Assembly: GCA_050255995.1 (NCBI GenBank)
Contig: JBFWIM010000002.1
Span: 1 to 62,891 of the forward strand
Source of the DNA: Intestinibacillus sp050255995
GTDB lineage: Bacteria; Bacillota; Clostridia; Oscillospirales; Butyricicoccaceae
Length of the DNA stretch: 62,891 bases
Direction of reading: 5' to 3'
The position numbers were made by a program, and so were the translations under genes. The notes under the pieces were generated by a model, which worked only from the letters and a program-made list of their open reading frames with translations, had not been told where the DNA came from and ran no database searches. Below are positions 51,784 to 61,388 of the stretch, in pieces. Positions within the stretch are counted from its first letter, which is position 1. The number at the start of each line of letters is the position of its first letter.

Positions 51784-53352
51784 TTATCCCGCTTTCCACT
51801 CCTTGACATTGATAAACATCTGGTACGGTGCGGACTCGTAATTCTCGATCAGGCCGCCGCGCGCGATCACCTGCCCGCGCGTGAACGCGATCGGCAGAAT
51901 CGGCATCGTATTCAGAAACTGCTGATAAAAATTCTGCTGCGCCGAAACCCTGCTGTCGCCGCCCGCCGCCCGCATCTGGTCGATCAGCGTATCGGTCATG
52001 CTGTTCGCGCTGCCGCCATAGTTCAGCGCGCCGCCCGTGCCGATGAGCGGCCGGACGTCGAAGTCGGGAGAGAGCAGGGTCTCGCCGTAGTAAAAGTCAT
52101 ACTCCCCCTTGGTAAGCGCGGTCTGGTAATCCTCAAAGGAAACAGATTTCAGCGTCGCGCGGATGCCGAGCTGCTCCAGATCGGAAATGATCTGCTGCGC
52201 TACGGCGACCTTGAAGGTATTTTCCGAATTCACCAGAATCACCGGCGCGAGCGGCACGCGTTTGCCGTCCGCGGCCGTGTAGTCCAGCACGCCGTCCCGG
52301 TTCGTGTCGCTCACGCCGACGCTTGCGAGCAGCGTCAGTGCCTTCTCCTGATCCTGATCCAGCGAGTATGCGAACGAGCCGCTCTGCGCGGGCTGCGGGT
52401 TGACCGGCAGCACCGCGGGATCGGCGAAGGACTGCAGCTGCGTCGTACACAGCCGTACGCGATCCATCGCGAGGCTGAGCGCCTGCCGCACCGCCGTGAC
52501 CTGATAAGGCGCGCGGGCGAAGTTCGGCGCCAGATAATGCAGGTCGGCCGTCGGGGTCTGGTAGACCTCTACAGCGCCCTTGAAGGTCGCCGGGGTCGCG
52601 CTGATCCGGTCGGCGCGGGTCAGGGATATGTCGCCGGTTTCAAAGCTGTAAACCACTGCGTCCGCACGCACGGTTGAAATCAGCTCAATTTTAGAAAATG
52701 CTCCCGGCGCGCCCTCCCGCCAGCTTTTGAACGGTACCAGCCAGCGGATGGAGCCGTCGGACTGCGGCTGGTAAGGCCCGGTGCCCTCGGAAAAGTCGTT
52801 TGTCTCCGTACCCTCGCGAAAAATCGGCACGTCGAGCAGCGCGGGCAGCAACGTGTTCGGACTTTTCAGGACAATGCGCACCTCGCTGTCAGACACCGCC
52901 TCGACCGACTGGATCTGCGACAGGCGGCTGTAATAGGGCGAGGTCTCGGTCTTCATCGCAGTCTTGTAGGTGTAGACCACATCGGAGGCGCGCAGCGGTT
53001 CGCCCGACCAGAAGGTCACGCCGTCCTGCAGAGTAAACGTCCAGGTTATGCCGTCGCCCGAATAGGTTTTGCACAGCACCGGCTGGGGCTGGAACTGGTC
53101 GTCCAGCACAAACAGGCCCTCATAAAGCGCCTCTACGAGAATGCGGTTGATCTGCGACTGGCTGAGCACCGGATTGACCTTTTCACTCGCGTAGTACGCC
53201 AGGCCGAAATAGCCCGGCTCCCTGTCCGCGGATGCGGTCTGCCCGCTGTCCGGCGTCTCATCCCCGCCGCCGATGCGTTCGGTGATGGTGCAGCCGGCCA
53301 GCAGCACGGTGATCATCAAAAGCGCAAGCGCGCGTTTTATCATTGCTTTCAT
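51784..53352 (-). CDS. ABC transporter substrate-binding lipoprotein, family 5 (peptide type), orphan
   Basis: A 522-residue secreted lipoprotein: a signal peptide with lipobox VLLAGC at about residue 20, then an SBP_bac_5 domain (NRILVEALYEGLFVLDDQFQ, TWTFTLQDGVTFWSGEPLRA, DVVYTYKTA). Family members bind peptides, nickel or other ligands for Opp/Dpp transporters. No permease or ATPase gene is adjacent; it is wedged between pgeF and mnmA, so the partner transporter is elsewhere or it has a sensory role. Confidence 0.9.
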   Translation of the reverse strand: MKAMIKRALALLMITVLLAGCTITERIGGGDETPDSGQTASADREPGYFGLAYYASEKVNPVLSQSQINRILVEALYEGLFVLDDQFQPQPVLCKTYSGDGITWTFTLQDGVTFWSGEPLRASDVVYTYKTAMKTETSPYYSRLSQIQSVEAVSDSEVRIVLKSPNTLLPALLDVPIFREGTETNDFSEGTGPYQPQSDGSIRWLVPFKSWREGAPGAFSKIELISTVRADAVVYSFETGDISLTRADRISATPATFKGAVEVYQTPTADLHYLAPNFARAPYQVTAVRQALSLAMDRVRLCTTQLQSFADPAVLPVNPQPAQSGSFAYSLDQDQEKALTLLASVGVSDTNRDGVLDYTAADGKRVPLAPVILVNSENTFKVAVAQQIISDLEQLGIRATLKSVSFEDYQTALTKGEYDFYYGETLLSPDFDVRPLIGTGGALNYGGSANSMTDTLIDQMRAAGGDSRVSAQQNFYQQFLNTMPILPIAFTRGQVIARGGLIENYESAPYQMFINVKEWKAG

Positions 53353-53363
53353 GCCGTCCCCCC

Positions 53364-54167
53364 TTACAGGCAAATGACGGCCGCCTGCACGCCGCGCCGC
53401 CCGTTCGTCGCGCGGTGCGACCAGAACTCGCCGCTGTGACAGCGGGTGCAAAGGCCGCTGTCCACAACGTTCTCCGCGCGCACGCCGGCCTCGGCCAGCG
53501 CCTGCGCATTGACGCCCTGCAGGTCGATGTGGAACTTGGGGCCGCGCTCCTCGATAAACGGGCGCACGCGCGCGCCCAGTTCGGCCTCCATCGCGGCGGG
53601 CACGTCCGCGTCGGTTTCAAAGCAGCACTGCCGGATGGAGGGCCCGATCACCGCGATCAGGCTGTCCCGTTTGGCGCCCAGCTCGCGCGCCATCGCGTCC
53701 ACGGTCTTGCCGAGGATGTGCTTCGCCGTCCCGCGCCAGCCCGCGTGGCACACGCCGGCCGCGCGGCTCGCAGGATCGTACAGCAGCGTGACAACGCAGT
53801 CCGCATAGAAGCCCGCGAGCGGCACATCGGGCAGGTCTGTGATGATCGCGTCGGATTCCCATGCCATCGGCTTCGTCAGCCCCATGCCGGCGGTGTCCTC
53901 GGTTACAGCCGAAATCTCGTCCCGGTGCACCTGACAGGTCATGGTCAGCCGCTCATACGGCATTTCCAGCGCGCGCGTCAGAATCCGGTAATTTTCCCGC
54001 ACGTTTTCGGGCGCGTCGCCGCGGTTAAACCCCAGATTGAGGCTTTCGCAGTCGCCCTCCGACACGCCGCCCCGCCTGGTTGTGAACGCATGGCGCACGC
54101 CGTCCAGCCGCGCGCAGGTATAATAAATCAAATCGCCGCGCTGGACGCGGCGGAAGTCCTGATGCAT
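53364..54167 (-). CDS. pgeF: Peptidoglycan editing factor PgeF (YfiH/laccase-domain)
   Basis: A 267-residue YfiH-type protein with AFTTRRGGVSEG, the metal ligands in CQVHRDE, GFYADCVVTLLYD and CHAGWRGTAKHI, and SIRQCCFETDADV. PgeF removes mis-incorporated serine from wall precursors in E. coli, and relatives hydrolyse purine nucleosides. GGAGGCACC precedes the ATG. It leads a minus-strand unit with the orphan lipoprotein and mnmA. Confidence 0.93.
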   Translation of the reverse strand: MHQDFRRVQRGDLIYYTCARLDGVRHAFTTRRGGVSEGDCESLNLGFNRGDAPENVRENYRILTRALEMPYERLTMTCQVHRDEISAVTEDTAGMGLTKPMAWESDAIITDLPDVPLAGFYADCVVTLLYDPASRAAGVCHAGWRGTAKHILGKTVDAMARELGAKRDSLIAVIGPSIRQCCFETDADVPAAMEAELGARVRPFIEERGPKFHIDLQGVNAQALAEAGVRAENVVDSGLCTRCHSGEFWSHRATNGRRGVQAAVICL

Positions 54168-54458
54168 ATTTGGTGCCTCCTGCAGAATTGGTGAAAACTG
54201 ATTTCGTACTATTATACCTCACCGACCCGCTCAGATACAACCGCCCGCCGCGATTTCCTTTCGCAGAAAAACCGCGTCCTTTCCGAAGTTACAAGTCCAG
54301 GCGGTTTTTCCTTGACAGACTAAGTAAAAGGCTATAAAATTATATTTATAATTGCCTATCAGGATGGACATGTCATTCCGCATGAAAATCTTTCAGGGAT
54401 TATAACAAAATTCAGATTCTTGAACAAAAATCAGAAACAGGAGGTGTTCCACAGTCAG
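54168..54458. other. Divergent intergenic region pgeF-rny
   Basis: Besides the rny promoter (54312-54340) it holds an inverted repeat AAAAACCGC (54267-54275) and GCGGTTTTT (54301-54309) with a 25-base loop, ending 2 bases before the -35. It resembles a bidirectional terminator although no gene ends here. No other element is recognised. Confidence 0.5.
54312..54340 (+). promoter_or_regulatory. Promoter of rny
   Basis: TTGACA (54312-54317), 17 bases, TAAAAT (54335-54340). The leader is about 110 nt. Confidence 0.8.
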
Positions 54459-56000
54459 ATGCACATTATAATACCAATCATTACAGCCGTTGTCGGCATA
54501 ATCGTCGGCGCGGTTATCGGTTTTCTTTATAGAAAAACGGTTGCAGAGAAAGAGATCGGCAGTGCCGAACAGGAAGCCACCCGCATTATCAACGACGCGA
54601 TTAAGGCGGGCGAGACCAAAAAGCGCGAAGCCATTTTGGAAGCGAAAGACGAAATTCACAAGACACGTACCGAAGCGGAGCGTGAAATCAAGGAACGCCG
54701 CAACGAGACACAAAAGCTGGAACGCCGGCTGATCCAGCGCGAGGAAGCGCTGGACAAAAAGAGCGACGCGGTGGAGCAGAAGGCCGAAGAGCTGGAGCGC
54801 CGCCTCGCCAAAGCCCAAAAGACGCAGGAAGAGAGCGAGGAAATCCGCGCCAAGCAGCTCGCCGAGCTGGAGCGCATCTCCGGCTTCTCCCGCGAGGAAG
54901 CCAAAGAATATCTGGTCAGCACGATCGAGCGCGAGGCGCAGCACGACGCGGCTGTCAAGCTGCGTGAAATTCAGCAGCGCACCAAGGATGAGGCCGACAC
55001 CAACGCGCGCGAACTGATTTCCATCGCCATCCAGCGTTGCGCCGCGGATCACGTTGCGGAAGCAACCGTTTCGGTCGTACCGCTTCCCAATGATGAAATG
55101 AAGGGCCGCATCATCGGCCGCGAGGGCCGCAACATCCGCACTCTCGAAACGCTGACCGGCGTCGATCTGATCATTGACGACACGCCGGAAGCGATCACCC
55201 TGTCATCCTTCGACCCGGTTCGCCGCGAGGTGGCGCGCATGACGCTGGAAAAGCTGATTGTGGACGGCCGCATCCATCCGGCCCGCATCGAGGAGATGGT
55301 CGAGAAGTCCCGTAAGGAAATCGACCAGATCATGAAGGACGAGGGCGAGCGCGCCACCTTTGAGGTCGGCATCCACAACCTGCACCCTGAGCTGATCAAG
55401 CTGCTCGGCCGCCTGCGTTACCGCACGAGCTACGGCCAGAACGTGCTGCAGCACTCCATCGAGGTCGCGCACGTCTCCGGCATCCTGGCCGCCGAGCTGG
55501 GCATCGATCCGGTTCCCGCCCGCCGCGCCGGTCTGCTGCATGACATCGGCAAGGCCGTCGACCACGAGGTGGAGGGCAGCCACGTTTCCATCGGCGTAGA
55601 CCTCGCCAAACGCTATAAAGAGCATCCGGCGATCATCCACGCCATTGCCGCGCACCACGGCGACGTGGAGCCGGAAAGCATCATCGCCTGCCTCGTACAG
55701 GCCGCGGACGCGATTTCTGCCGCACGGCCGGGCGCGCGCCGCGAGAATCTGGAAAACTACATCAAGCGACTGGAAAAGCTCGAGGAAATCGCTAACACGA
55801 CCTCCGGCGTTGCCAGCTCTTATGCGATCCAGGCCGGCCGCGAAATCCGCATCATTGTCAAGCCCGAGCAGGTTTCAGACGACGCGATGATCCTGCTCTC
55901 CCGCGATATTGCTAAGCATATTGAGGACGAGCTGGATTATCCGGGCCAGATTAAAATCAACATGATCCGCGAAACCCGCGTAATTGAATACGCAAAGTAG
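54459..56000 (+). CDS. rny: Ribonuclease Y
   Basis: Membrane-anchored endoribonuclease that initiates mRNA decay. The 513 residues comprise an N-terminal helix (IIPIITAVVGIIVGAVIGFL), a long coiled coil (about 30-200), a KH domain (MKGRIIGREGRNIRTLE), and an HD domain with LLHDIGKAVDHE. The start is uncertain: AGGAGG (54439-54444) is 14 bases from the ATG at 54459, and GTG 54444 or TTG 54420 are in frame. The family-typical C-terminus RVIEYAK ends at a UAG. Confidence 0.96.
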   Translation: MHIIIPIITAVVGIIVGAVIGFLYRKTVAEKEIGSAEQEATRIINDAIKAGETKKREAILEAKDEIHKTRTEAEREIKERRNETQKLERRLIQREEALDKKSDAVEQKAEELERRLAKAQKTQEESEEIRAKQLAELERISGFSREEAKEYLVSTIEREAQHDAAVKLREIQQRTKDEADTNARELISIAIQRCAADHVAEATVSVVPLPNDEMKGRIIGREGRNIRTLETLTGVDLIIDDTPEAITLSSFDPVRREVARMTLEKLIVDGRIHPARIEEMVEKSRKEIDQIMKDEGERATFEVGIHNLHPELIKLLGRLRYRTSYGQNVLQHSIEVAHVSGILAAELGIDPVPARRAGLLHDIGKAVDHEVEGSHVSIGVDLAKRYKEHPAIIHAIAAHHGDVEPESIIACLVQAADAISAARPGARRENLENYIKRLEKLEEIANTTSGVASSYAIQAGREIRIIVKPEQVSDDAMILLSRDIAKHIEDELDYPGQIKINMIRETRVIEYAK

Positions 56001-56010
56001 TCATAGCTCA

Positions 56011-56047
56011 AAAAAATCCCATCCGTAGAATACGGATGGGATTTTTT
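56011..56047. terminator. Bidirectional terminator between rny and the Nudix gene
   Basis: AAAAAATCCCATCCGTA (56011-56027) and TACGGATGGGATTTTTT (56031-56047), a perfect 17-bp stem with a GAA loop and T-runs both ways. Confidence 0.95.
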
Positions 56048-56065
56048 CTGTTTCGACATCAGTTT

Positions 56066-56578
56066 TCAGCATACGACACGCGCGGACGTCATCTCCTCAA
56101 GCAGCTCGAAAATCTCAGGATAGGAGATGAGCTCTCCGCGCCGCACCATTTCCCGGAAGGTTTCGGGGGAAACCCAGCGGACGTCGGAAACCTCTTCCGG
56201 CTGCAGCCGCAGCGACGCGGGATCAATATCGCGGTCGGCCCGGTAAATTTCCCAGAGCATGGATTCGCCCTCGCGCAGGATGCGCCGGACAAGGCGCGGC
56301 TCCGACGGATGCAGCGCAAGCCCGAGCTCCTCCGCGGCCTCGCGCAGGCAGCCGGACAAGCCGTCCTCGCCCGCGCGCATGCGCCCGGTGGTCAGCGCCC
56401 ACATGCCGGGCAGAATCTCGACGGTGTCCGCGCGCTTTTGCAGCAGCACCTCTCCCCGGCTGTTCCAGATCCAGAGCTCCATGGCAAGATGCCGCTCACC
56501 CGGCGCAAAGGTGTCGCCCTTGGGCCGCACCCGGCCGGTTTTGTTGCCCTGCACATCATACACGTCCCAATATTCCAT
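56066..56578 (-). CDS. Nudix hydrolase, IPP-isomerase-like subgroup
   Basis: A 170-residue protein with a full Nudix box (GRMRAGEDGLSGCLREAAEE then LG) and the opening YWDVYDVQGNKTGRV, found in Nudix proteins related to isopentenyl-diphosphate isomerase (YfcD-like). The substrate cannot be told from sequence. Its ATG lies 5 bases after the end of the interrupted ATPase frame, so the two were built as one transcript. Confidence 0.87.
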   Translation of the reverse strand: MEYWDVYDVQGNKTGRVRPKGDTFAPGERHLAMELWIWNSRGEVLLQKRADTVEILPGMWALTTGRMRAGEDGLSGCLREAAEELGLALHPSEPRLVRRILREGESMLWEIYRADRDIDPASLRLQPEEVSDVRWVSPETFREMVRRGELISYPEIFELLEEMTSARVVC

Positions 56579-56583
56579 GTCTT

Positions 56584-58641
56584 TTATGCCCCTTCCTTCT
56601 GCGGGACCGCGCGGCAGGTCAGGACGATGATCTGCCGCTCCGCCGCAAGCCGCCGCAGCAGCTCCATCGCGCGGGCGGCGCGCCTGTCGTCAAACGTGAC
56701 GAAAGGATCATCCAGAATGAGCGGCGCGGGCTCGCCCTCCCCCTGCAGCACCTCGCAGGCCGCCAGACGCAGCGCGAGATAAAGCTGATCCCGCGTGCCT
56801 GCGGACAGCCGCAGACCGTCGAGCAGCAGACCGTCCGCCCCCGCGCAGCGCGCGTTCAGCGCAGTATCAAGCGGTACCTCAGTCTACATCCCGTCTGTCA
56901 TATTGTTCAGATAGTCCCGGGTTTTTTGTGCGATGAGCGGAGATACCCGCGCGCTGAGCAATGCGTGCTCCTCCCGCACCGCATCTGTCGCGCTGCGCAC
57001 CGCCGCCTGCCGCATTTCGGCCCCGGCCTTCTGCCGCAGCAGCGCTTCCTGCTCGGCGCGGAGTGCTCCCCCGCCGGACGCCTGTGCCCGGCCCTGCAGC
57101 CGGGACAACGCCTGCCGTCCAGCCTCGAGCCGGACGCGCGCGTCTTCCATGGCGCTGCGCGCACGGTCGGCCGCCTGTTTGGCGTTCCCGATGGAAAGAT
57201 CGCGCGGCAAAAGCTTCTTCTGCCGGAGCAGCAGCTCCTGCAGCGCGGATTCCTCACGGCGCAGCGCCTGCAGGTTCTCCTGCGCACGCAGCACCGCCTG
57301 CTCGGCCTGTTCGATGCTGCGCGCATCGGGGTCTATCGCCCTTGCCGCCGCCATCAGCTCGTCGAAGGCGTCCCGCAGCACCGAGGCCGCCGTGCTCTGC
57401 GCGGCCTCGTCCTCCGCGCGGGCTCGCAGCAGCTTTTCCCGTTCCGCGGCAAAGTCCCGCGCGGGCGGCTGCGGCTTCGGCACGCTTCCGGCGAATGCCA
57501 GAACCACGGAAATGACCGCGAGCGCCGACAGCGCCGGAGCGGCGTAGGCGGTGAACCGCCCCCATTCAATATGGAACAGGATGGTCGCCGCCGACGCGAT
57601 GGCGAACAGCAGCGCCATGAGCAGCGCCCACCAGCGGATGCGCGGCCTGCCCGCCTCGTTCCGGGCGATTTCGTCCTCGCGGCGCTCCCGCTCCAGCCGC
57701 TCGAGCGCCTCCTCATGCCGGGTCACGCCCTGCGGCAGCGCCTCGCGTTTTTCCCGCTCCAGCCGCACCGCGCCCTGATAGCCGTAAAGCGCCTCCGCCG
57801 CCCGCCGGATGACCGTTTCGGGCGGGGTCTGCGCGTCAAGCTGGCCGACCATGCGCTCGCTCTCGGCGATCAGTACGGAAAGCCGCCCTTCCTCACTCGC
57901 CATTTCGCCCGCGTAATCGCGGTAGGCCTTGTCGTAGGCGGCGCGCGCCGCCGCGGCCTCCTGCTCCAGCACCGCAACCTGTTCTTCCTGCGCGCGGATC
58001 TCGGCTTCCAGCCCCTGCAACTGCGCAGCCTGCCCGTCGAGCGCGGACAGCCGCGCCGCAATGCGCGGCAGCTCGCCGTGCCCGTTGCCGGAATCCAGAT
58101 CGAGCCGCCACCGATCCAGCGTGCGCAGCGCCTCCACCGCGCGGCCGCGCGTGTCGCCTGCCTGCGCCATGGAGAGCATGCGCTCGCGCAGCTCCTCGGA
58201 GGGACGCTGCAGCTCCGCGCCGTCGATAAACGCGCTCGACAGAAAAGCGTCCTCGCCCATGCCGAGCAGCTGCTCGCCGCAGTTCTTCGCGTTTAAAAAG
58301 GCGCATTTTTCCCCGGTGTCTACATAAAACGCGTCAAACTCCTGCATCGGTCCGCCCTTGCCCGTCGAACGTGTGACGACGATTTCACGCCCGCCGTACC
58401 GCACGGTCATGCGCCCGTACATGGGCTTCCCATCCTGCGGCAGGTAGTGCGTCTTGTCGGACAGTGCGGCGGCTGTGTCGCGCTTTGCGGTATTCAGGCC
58501 GTACAGCATGACGCGCAGAAACGCGCACAGCGTGCTTTTCCCCCAGCCGTTCGGCAGAACGCTGTGGCAAAGTCCGCCGCTGAAAGTAAACTTCTTTCCG
58601 CTTAAATTCCCAAAATTCCCCTGTATCGCTACTATTTCCAT
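56584..58641 (-). pseudogene. YhaN/SbcC-like ATPase gene interrupted by an in-frame UAG
   Basis: From the ATG at 58639-58641 (MEIVAIQGNFGNLSGKKF; GAGG upstream) the frame codes 585 residues: Walker A in LPNGWGKSTLCAFLRV, long coiled coils, and two membrane helices in the middle (about residues 340-395) as in YhaN relatives. It stops at UAG (56884-56886). The same frame stays open for 99 more codons to UAA at 56584 and encodes the rest of the ATPase: LRLSAGTRDQLYLALRLA (signature), PLILDDPFVTFDD (Walker B) and a TC at the H-loop. The downstream part has no good start. Without read-through the product lacks half the ATP site. Confidence 0.85.
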
Positions 58642-58744
58642 GATTGCCTCGCTCCAAGTCGTGCTCTGCACTCCGCAGTAGGTATTAGTATACCACATTT
58701 TCCCGCGCATCGCGCCCTCTCCACTTTATTTCACAAAATTTTTA

Positions 58745-58772
58745 TTGATTTTCTTAAATAAAGTGGTACAAT
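58745..58772 (+). promoter_or_regulatory. Promoter of the amino-acid ABC transporter
   Basis: TTGATT (58745-58750), 16 bases, TACAAT (58767-58772) with TG one base before the -10. The leader is about 35 nt. Confidence 0.68.
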
Positions 58773-58813
58773 AGTAAAGAACTTTTCGATTGAAACTCAG
58801 GAGGACACCACGC

Positions 58814-59611
58814 ATGAAATTAACGCGTTTTCTCGGGCTTGCCATGGCCGGCGCGCTTTCCCTTTCCCTGTTGGCCGGCTGCGGCGGAGACAAAGGCGGC
58901 GCCGCTGCAAGCGATCTGGACAAGGTACAGAAGGCGGGCAAGCTGAACATCGGCTATACGGTCTACGAGCCCATGAACTATACCGACGCTGACGGCAAAT
59001 TCACCGGCTTTGATACGGAGTTCGCCGAGGCGGTCTGCGAAAAGCTTGGCGTTGAGCCCAACTTTGTAGAGATCAACTGGGACACCAAGGTCGTCGAGCT
59101 CGATTCCGGCAACATTGACTGCATCTGGAACGGCATGACCATTACGGACGACCTCAAGCAGAACATTTCCATTTCAAATCCCTACGTGCAGAACAAGCAG
59201 GTGCTGGTCACCCTGTCGAAGAACAAGGATACATACGCGGACACCGCGAACCTCAAGGGCAAGACAGTCGCTGTTGAGACGGGCTCCGCCGGCCAGTCGG
59301 TCGCAGAGGAGGACGAAAACCTCAAGGACAATCTACTGACCGTGGGCAAGCAGACCGACGCGCTGCTGGAGATCCAGTCCGGCTCCGCGGATGCGGCCGT
59401 ATTCGACTGGACGCTGGCGCAGAACATGATCGGCGAGGGCACCGACTTCTCCGATCTCGTCATCGCCGCAACGCTGATGGACGAGCAGTACGGCATCGGC
59501 TTCCGCAAGGACAGCGACCTGTGCGACAAGGTCAACGAGATCATGGCCGGGCTTCAAGAGGACGGTACGCTCTCCAAACTGGCGGAGAAGTACAGCCTGC
59601 AGCTCGCTTAA
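58814..59611 (+). CDS. Amino-acid ABC transporter substrate-binding lipoprotein (family 3)
   Basis: A 265-residue lipoprotein with signal peptide and lipobox LLAGCGG (Cys near residue 20), then an SBP_bac_3 domain: GKLNIGYTVYEPMNYTDADG, GFDTEFAEAVCEKLGVE, WDTKVVELDSGNIDCIWNGM, and LKGKTVAVETGSAG. This class binds polar amino acids such as glutamine, glutamate or cystine. GGAGG precedes the ATG at 58814. Permease and ATPase genes follow. Confidence 0.95.
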   Translation: MKLTRFLGLAMAGALSLSLLAGCGGDKGGAAASDLDKVQKAGKLNIGYTVYEPMNYTDADGKFTGFDTEFAEAVCEKLGVEPNFVEINWDTKVVELDSGNIDCIWNGMTITDDLKQNISISNPYVQNKQVLVTLSKNKDTYADTANLKGKTVAVETGSAGQSVAEEDENLKDNLLTVGKQTDALLEIQSGSADAAVFDWTLAQNMIGEGTDFSDLVIAATLMDEQYGIGFRKDSDLCDKVNEIMAGLQEDGTLSKLAEKYSLQLA

Positions 59612-59686
59612 GGAATACCGCACTGATTTCGGGCGGGTCAGCAACACTGCTGCCCCGCTCGGTTTTGTTTGGGAGGGAAATTTGAC

Positions 59687-60352
59687 ATGAGCGTGTCGGT
59701 TGTTTTTGCGAAGCTGATGCAAGGCTTCGGCATCAACTGCACCATTTTTTTCGTGACGCTGCTGCTCGCGCTGCCGCTTGGCCTTGTTATCTCGTTCGGC
59801 TCCATGAGCCGTATTCGTCCTCTGGCCTCGGTAGTCAAAACTTTTGTCTGGATCATCCGCGGCACGCCGCTGATGCTGCAAATTCTTTTTATTTTTTACG
59901 GCCCCCCTCTGCTGGGTCTCGGCAACCCCTGGACCGGCTTCGGCACCGCGGGTCGTATTCTGGCGACCTGTTTGGCGTTTGTCGTCAACTACGCCTGCTA
60001 TTTCTCCGAGATATACCGCGGCGGCATCCAATCGGTCTCGCGCGGGCAGTATGAGGCCGGGCAGGTGCTCGGCATGACCCGCAGCCAGATCTTCTTCAAG
60101 GTCACGCTGCTGCAGGTCGTCAAGCGCGTGCTGCCGCCAATGGGCAATGAATTTATGACGCTGATCAAGGACACCGCGCTCGCGAACTTCATCGCCAACA
60201 AGGAAATCATCCAGATGTCTAAGGAATTTATCGCAAACAAGGGGCTGATCTGGCCGCTGTTTTCGACCGCGCTTTTCTTCCTGGTTTTCTGCGGCGTGCT
60301 GACGCTGCTGTTCGGCTGGCTGGAAAAGAAAATGGACTATTTCCGCGTGTAA
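59687..60352 (+). CDS. Amino-acid ABC transporter permease (HisM/GlnP type)
   Basis: A 221-residue permease with about five membrane helices, the N-terminal LMQGFGINCTIFFVTLLLAL pattern of the His/Glu/Gln/Arg subfamily, RGTPLMLQILFIFYG, and the EAA loop YEAGQVLGMTRSQIFFKVTL that contacts the ATPase. GGGAGGG precedes the ATG. One permease gene suggests a homodimeric channel. Confidence 0.95.
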   Translation: MSVSVVFAKLMQGFGINCTIFFVTLLLALPLGLVISFGSMSRIRPLASVVKTFVWIIRGTPLMLQILFIFYGPPLLGLGNPWTGFGTAGRILATCLAFVVNYACYFSEIYRGGIQSVSRGQYEAGQVLGMTRSQIFFKVTLLQVVKRVLPPMGNEFMTLIKDTALANFIANKEIIQMSKEFIANKGLIWPLFSTALFFLVFCGVLTLLFGWLEKKMDYFRV

Positions 60353-60365
60353 AGGAGGGACATTT

Positions 60366-61154
60366 ATGCCGATTTTAGAAGTAGAGCATATCCGCAAGAG
60401 CTTCGGTTCGACCGAGGTGCTGCAGGATATCGGTTTTTCGCTTGAGCGGGGTCAGGCCCTGGCCATCATCGGCTCGTCCGGCTCCGGCAAGACCACGCTG
60501 CTGCGCTGCCTCAACTTCCTGGAGCGTCCGGATGAGGGCCGCATTGCCGTCGGCGGCGAGATTCTGTTTGACGCGGGCGACCCCACGACACAGCGCGAGG
60601 CCGATATCCGTAAAAAACGTCTGCATTTTGGAATGGTATTCCAGTCGTTCCACCTGTTTCCGCAGTATACGGCTCTGCAGAATGTTATGCTGGCAAGTCA
60701 GCTGCTTGCGCAGGAGCGTCCGGATTTTAAGCAGCGGCGCCGCGAAATTCTGGACGAAATTGAACGCGACGCCGCCGACCTTCTCGGGCAGATGAGCCTG
60801 ACCGGGCGCATGCACCACTATCCGCACCAGCTCTCCGGCGGGCAGCAGCAGCGCGTGGCCATCGCGCGCGCCCTCGCCCTCCGGCCCGACATCCTGTGCT
60901 TCGACGAACCGACCTCGGCGCTTGACCCCGAGCTGACCGGCGAAGTGCTGCGCGTCATCCGCGGTCTGGCCGATCAGCACACCACCATGATCATCGTCAC
61001 CCACGAGATGGCCTTCGCCCGCGACGTGGCCGATCATGTCATTTTCATGGACGGCGGCGTGATCGTCGAACAGGGCACGCCCGAACAGGTATTCTCGGAC
61101 ACGCAAAACGAGCGCACGCGCTCCTTCCTGAGCCGGTACGCACAAAACGGCTGA
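60366..61154 (+). CDS. Amino-acid ABC transporter ATP-binding protein
   Basis: A 262-residue ABC ATPase: Walker A GSSGSGKTTLLRCLNFLE, Q-loop VFQSFHLFPQYTALQNV, signature LSGGQQQRVAIARAL, Walker B ILCFDEPTSALDPELTGEVL, H-loop IIVTHEMAFARDVADHV. It has the GlnQ/HisP layout. AGGAGGG lies upstream; it is the last gene of the operon, followed by a terminator at 61229-61270. Confidence 0.97.
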   Translation: MPILEVEHIRKSFGSTEVLQDIGFSLERGQALAIIGSSGSGKTTLLRCLNFLERPDEGRIAVGGEILFDAGDPTTQREADIRKKRLHFGMVFQSFHLFPQYTALQNVMLASQLLAQERPDFKQRRREILDEIERDAADLLGQMSLTGRMHHYPHQLSGGQQQRVAIARALALRPDILCFDEPTSALDPELTGEVLRVIRGLADQHTTMIIVTHEMAFARDVADHVIFMDGGVIVEQGTPEQVFSDTQNERTRSFLSRYAQNG

Positions 61155-61228
61155 ATTCCCCTTTTGAGCAAAATGTTATATGGAATTTCAATAAATCGCC
61201 GATTTACAAACCCGAAAAGGTATGTTAA

Positions 61229-61270
61229 AATAATGACATGAAGCAGAACGCCTCATGTCGTTATTTTTTT
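61229..61270 (+). terminator. Intrinsic terminator of the ABC transporter operon
   Basis: AATAATGACATGA (61229-61241) pairs with TCATGTCGTTATT (61253-61265) with one T:G pair and an 11-base loop, running into seven Ts. Confidence 0.88.
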
Positions 61271-61359
61271 GCGCATTTTCCGTCAGCTTTACCGGATTTC
61301 ATCAAAAGTTGTTGCCAGCTTTTTGGTTCTTTTTTTGGTTCTTGTTTGTGAAATTTTTG

Positions 61360-61388
61360 TTGATGTTTGATGCAGTCTTTGATACAAT
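61360..61388 (+). promoter_or_regulatory. Promoter of the 4-hydroxybutyrate genes
   Basis: TTGATG (61360-61365), 17 bases, TACAAT (61383-61388). The leader is long (about 120 nt) and structured. Confidence 0.65.

Noticed and set aside
56884..56886. UAG read as pyrrolysine in the YhaN-like gene
   Set aside because: rny and pth in this window end at UAG at family-typical C-termini, no pyl genes or PYLIS-like element are visible, and the position corresponds to an ordinary tyrosine in relatives.
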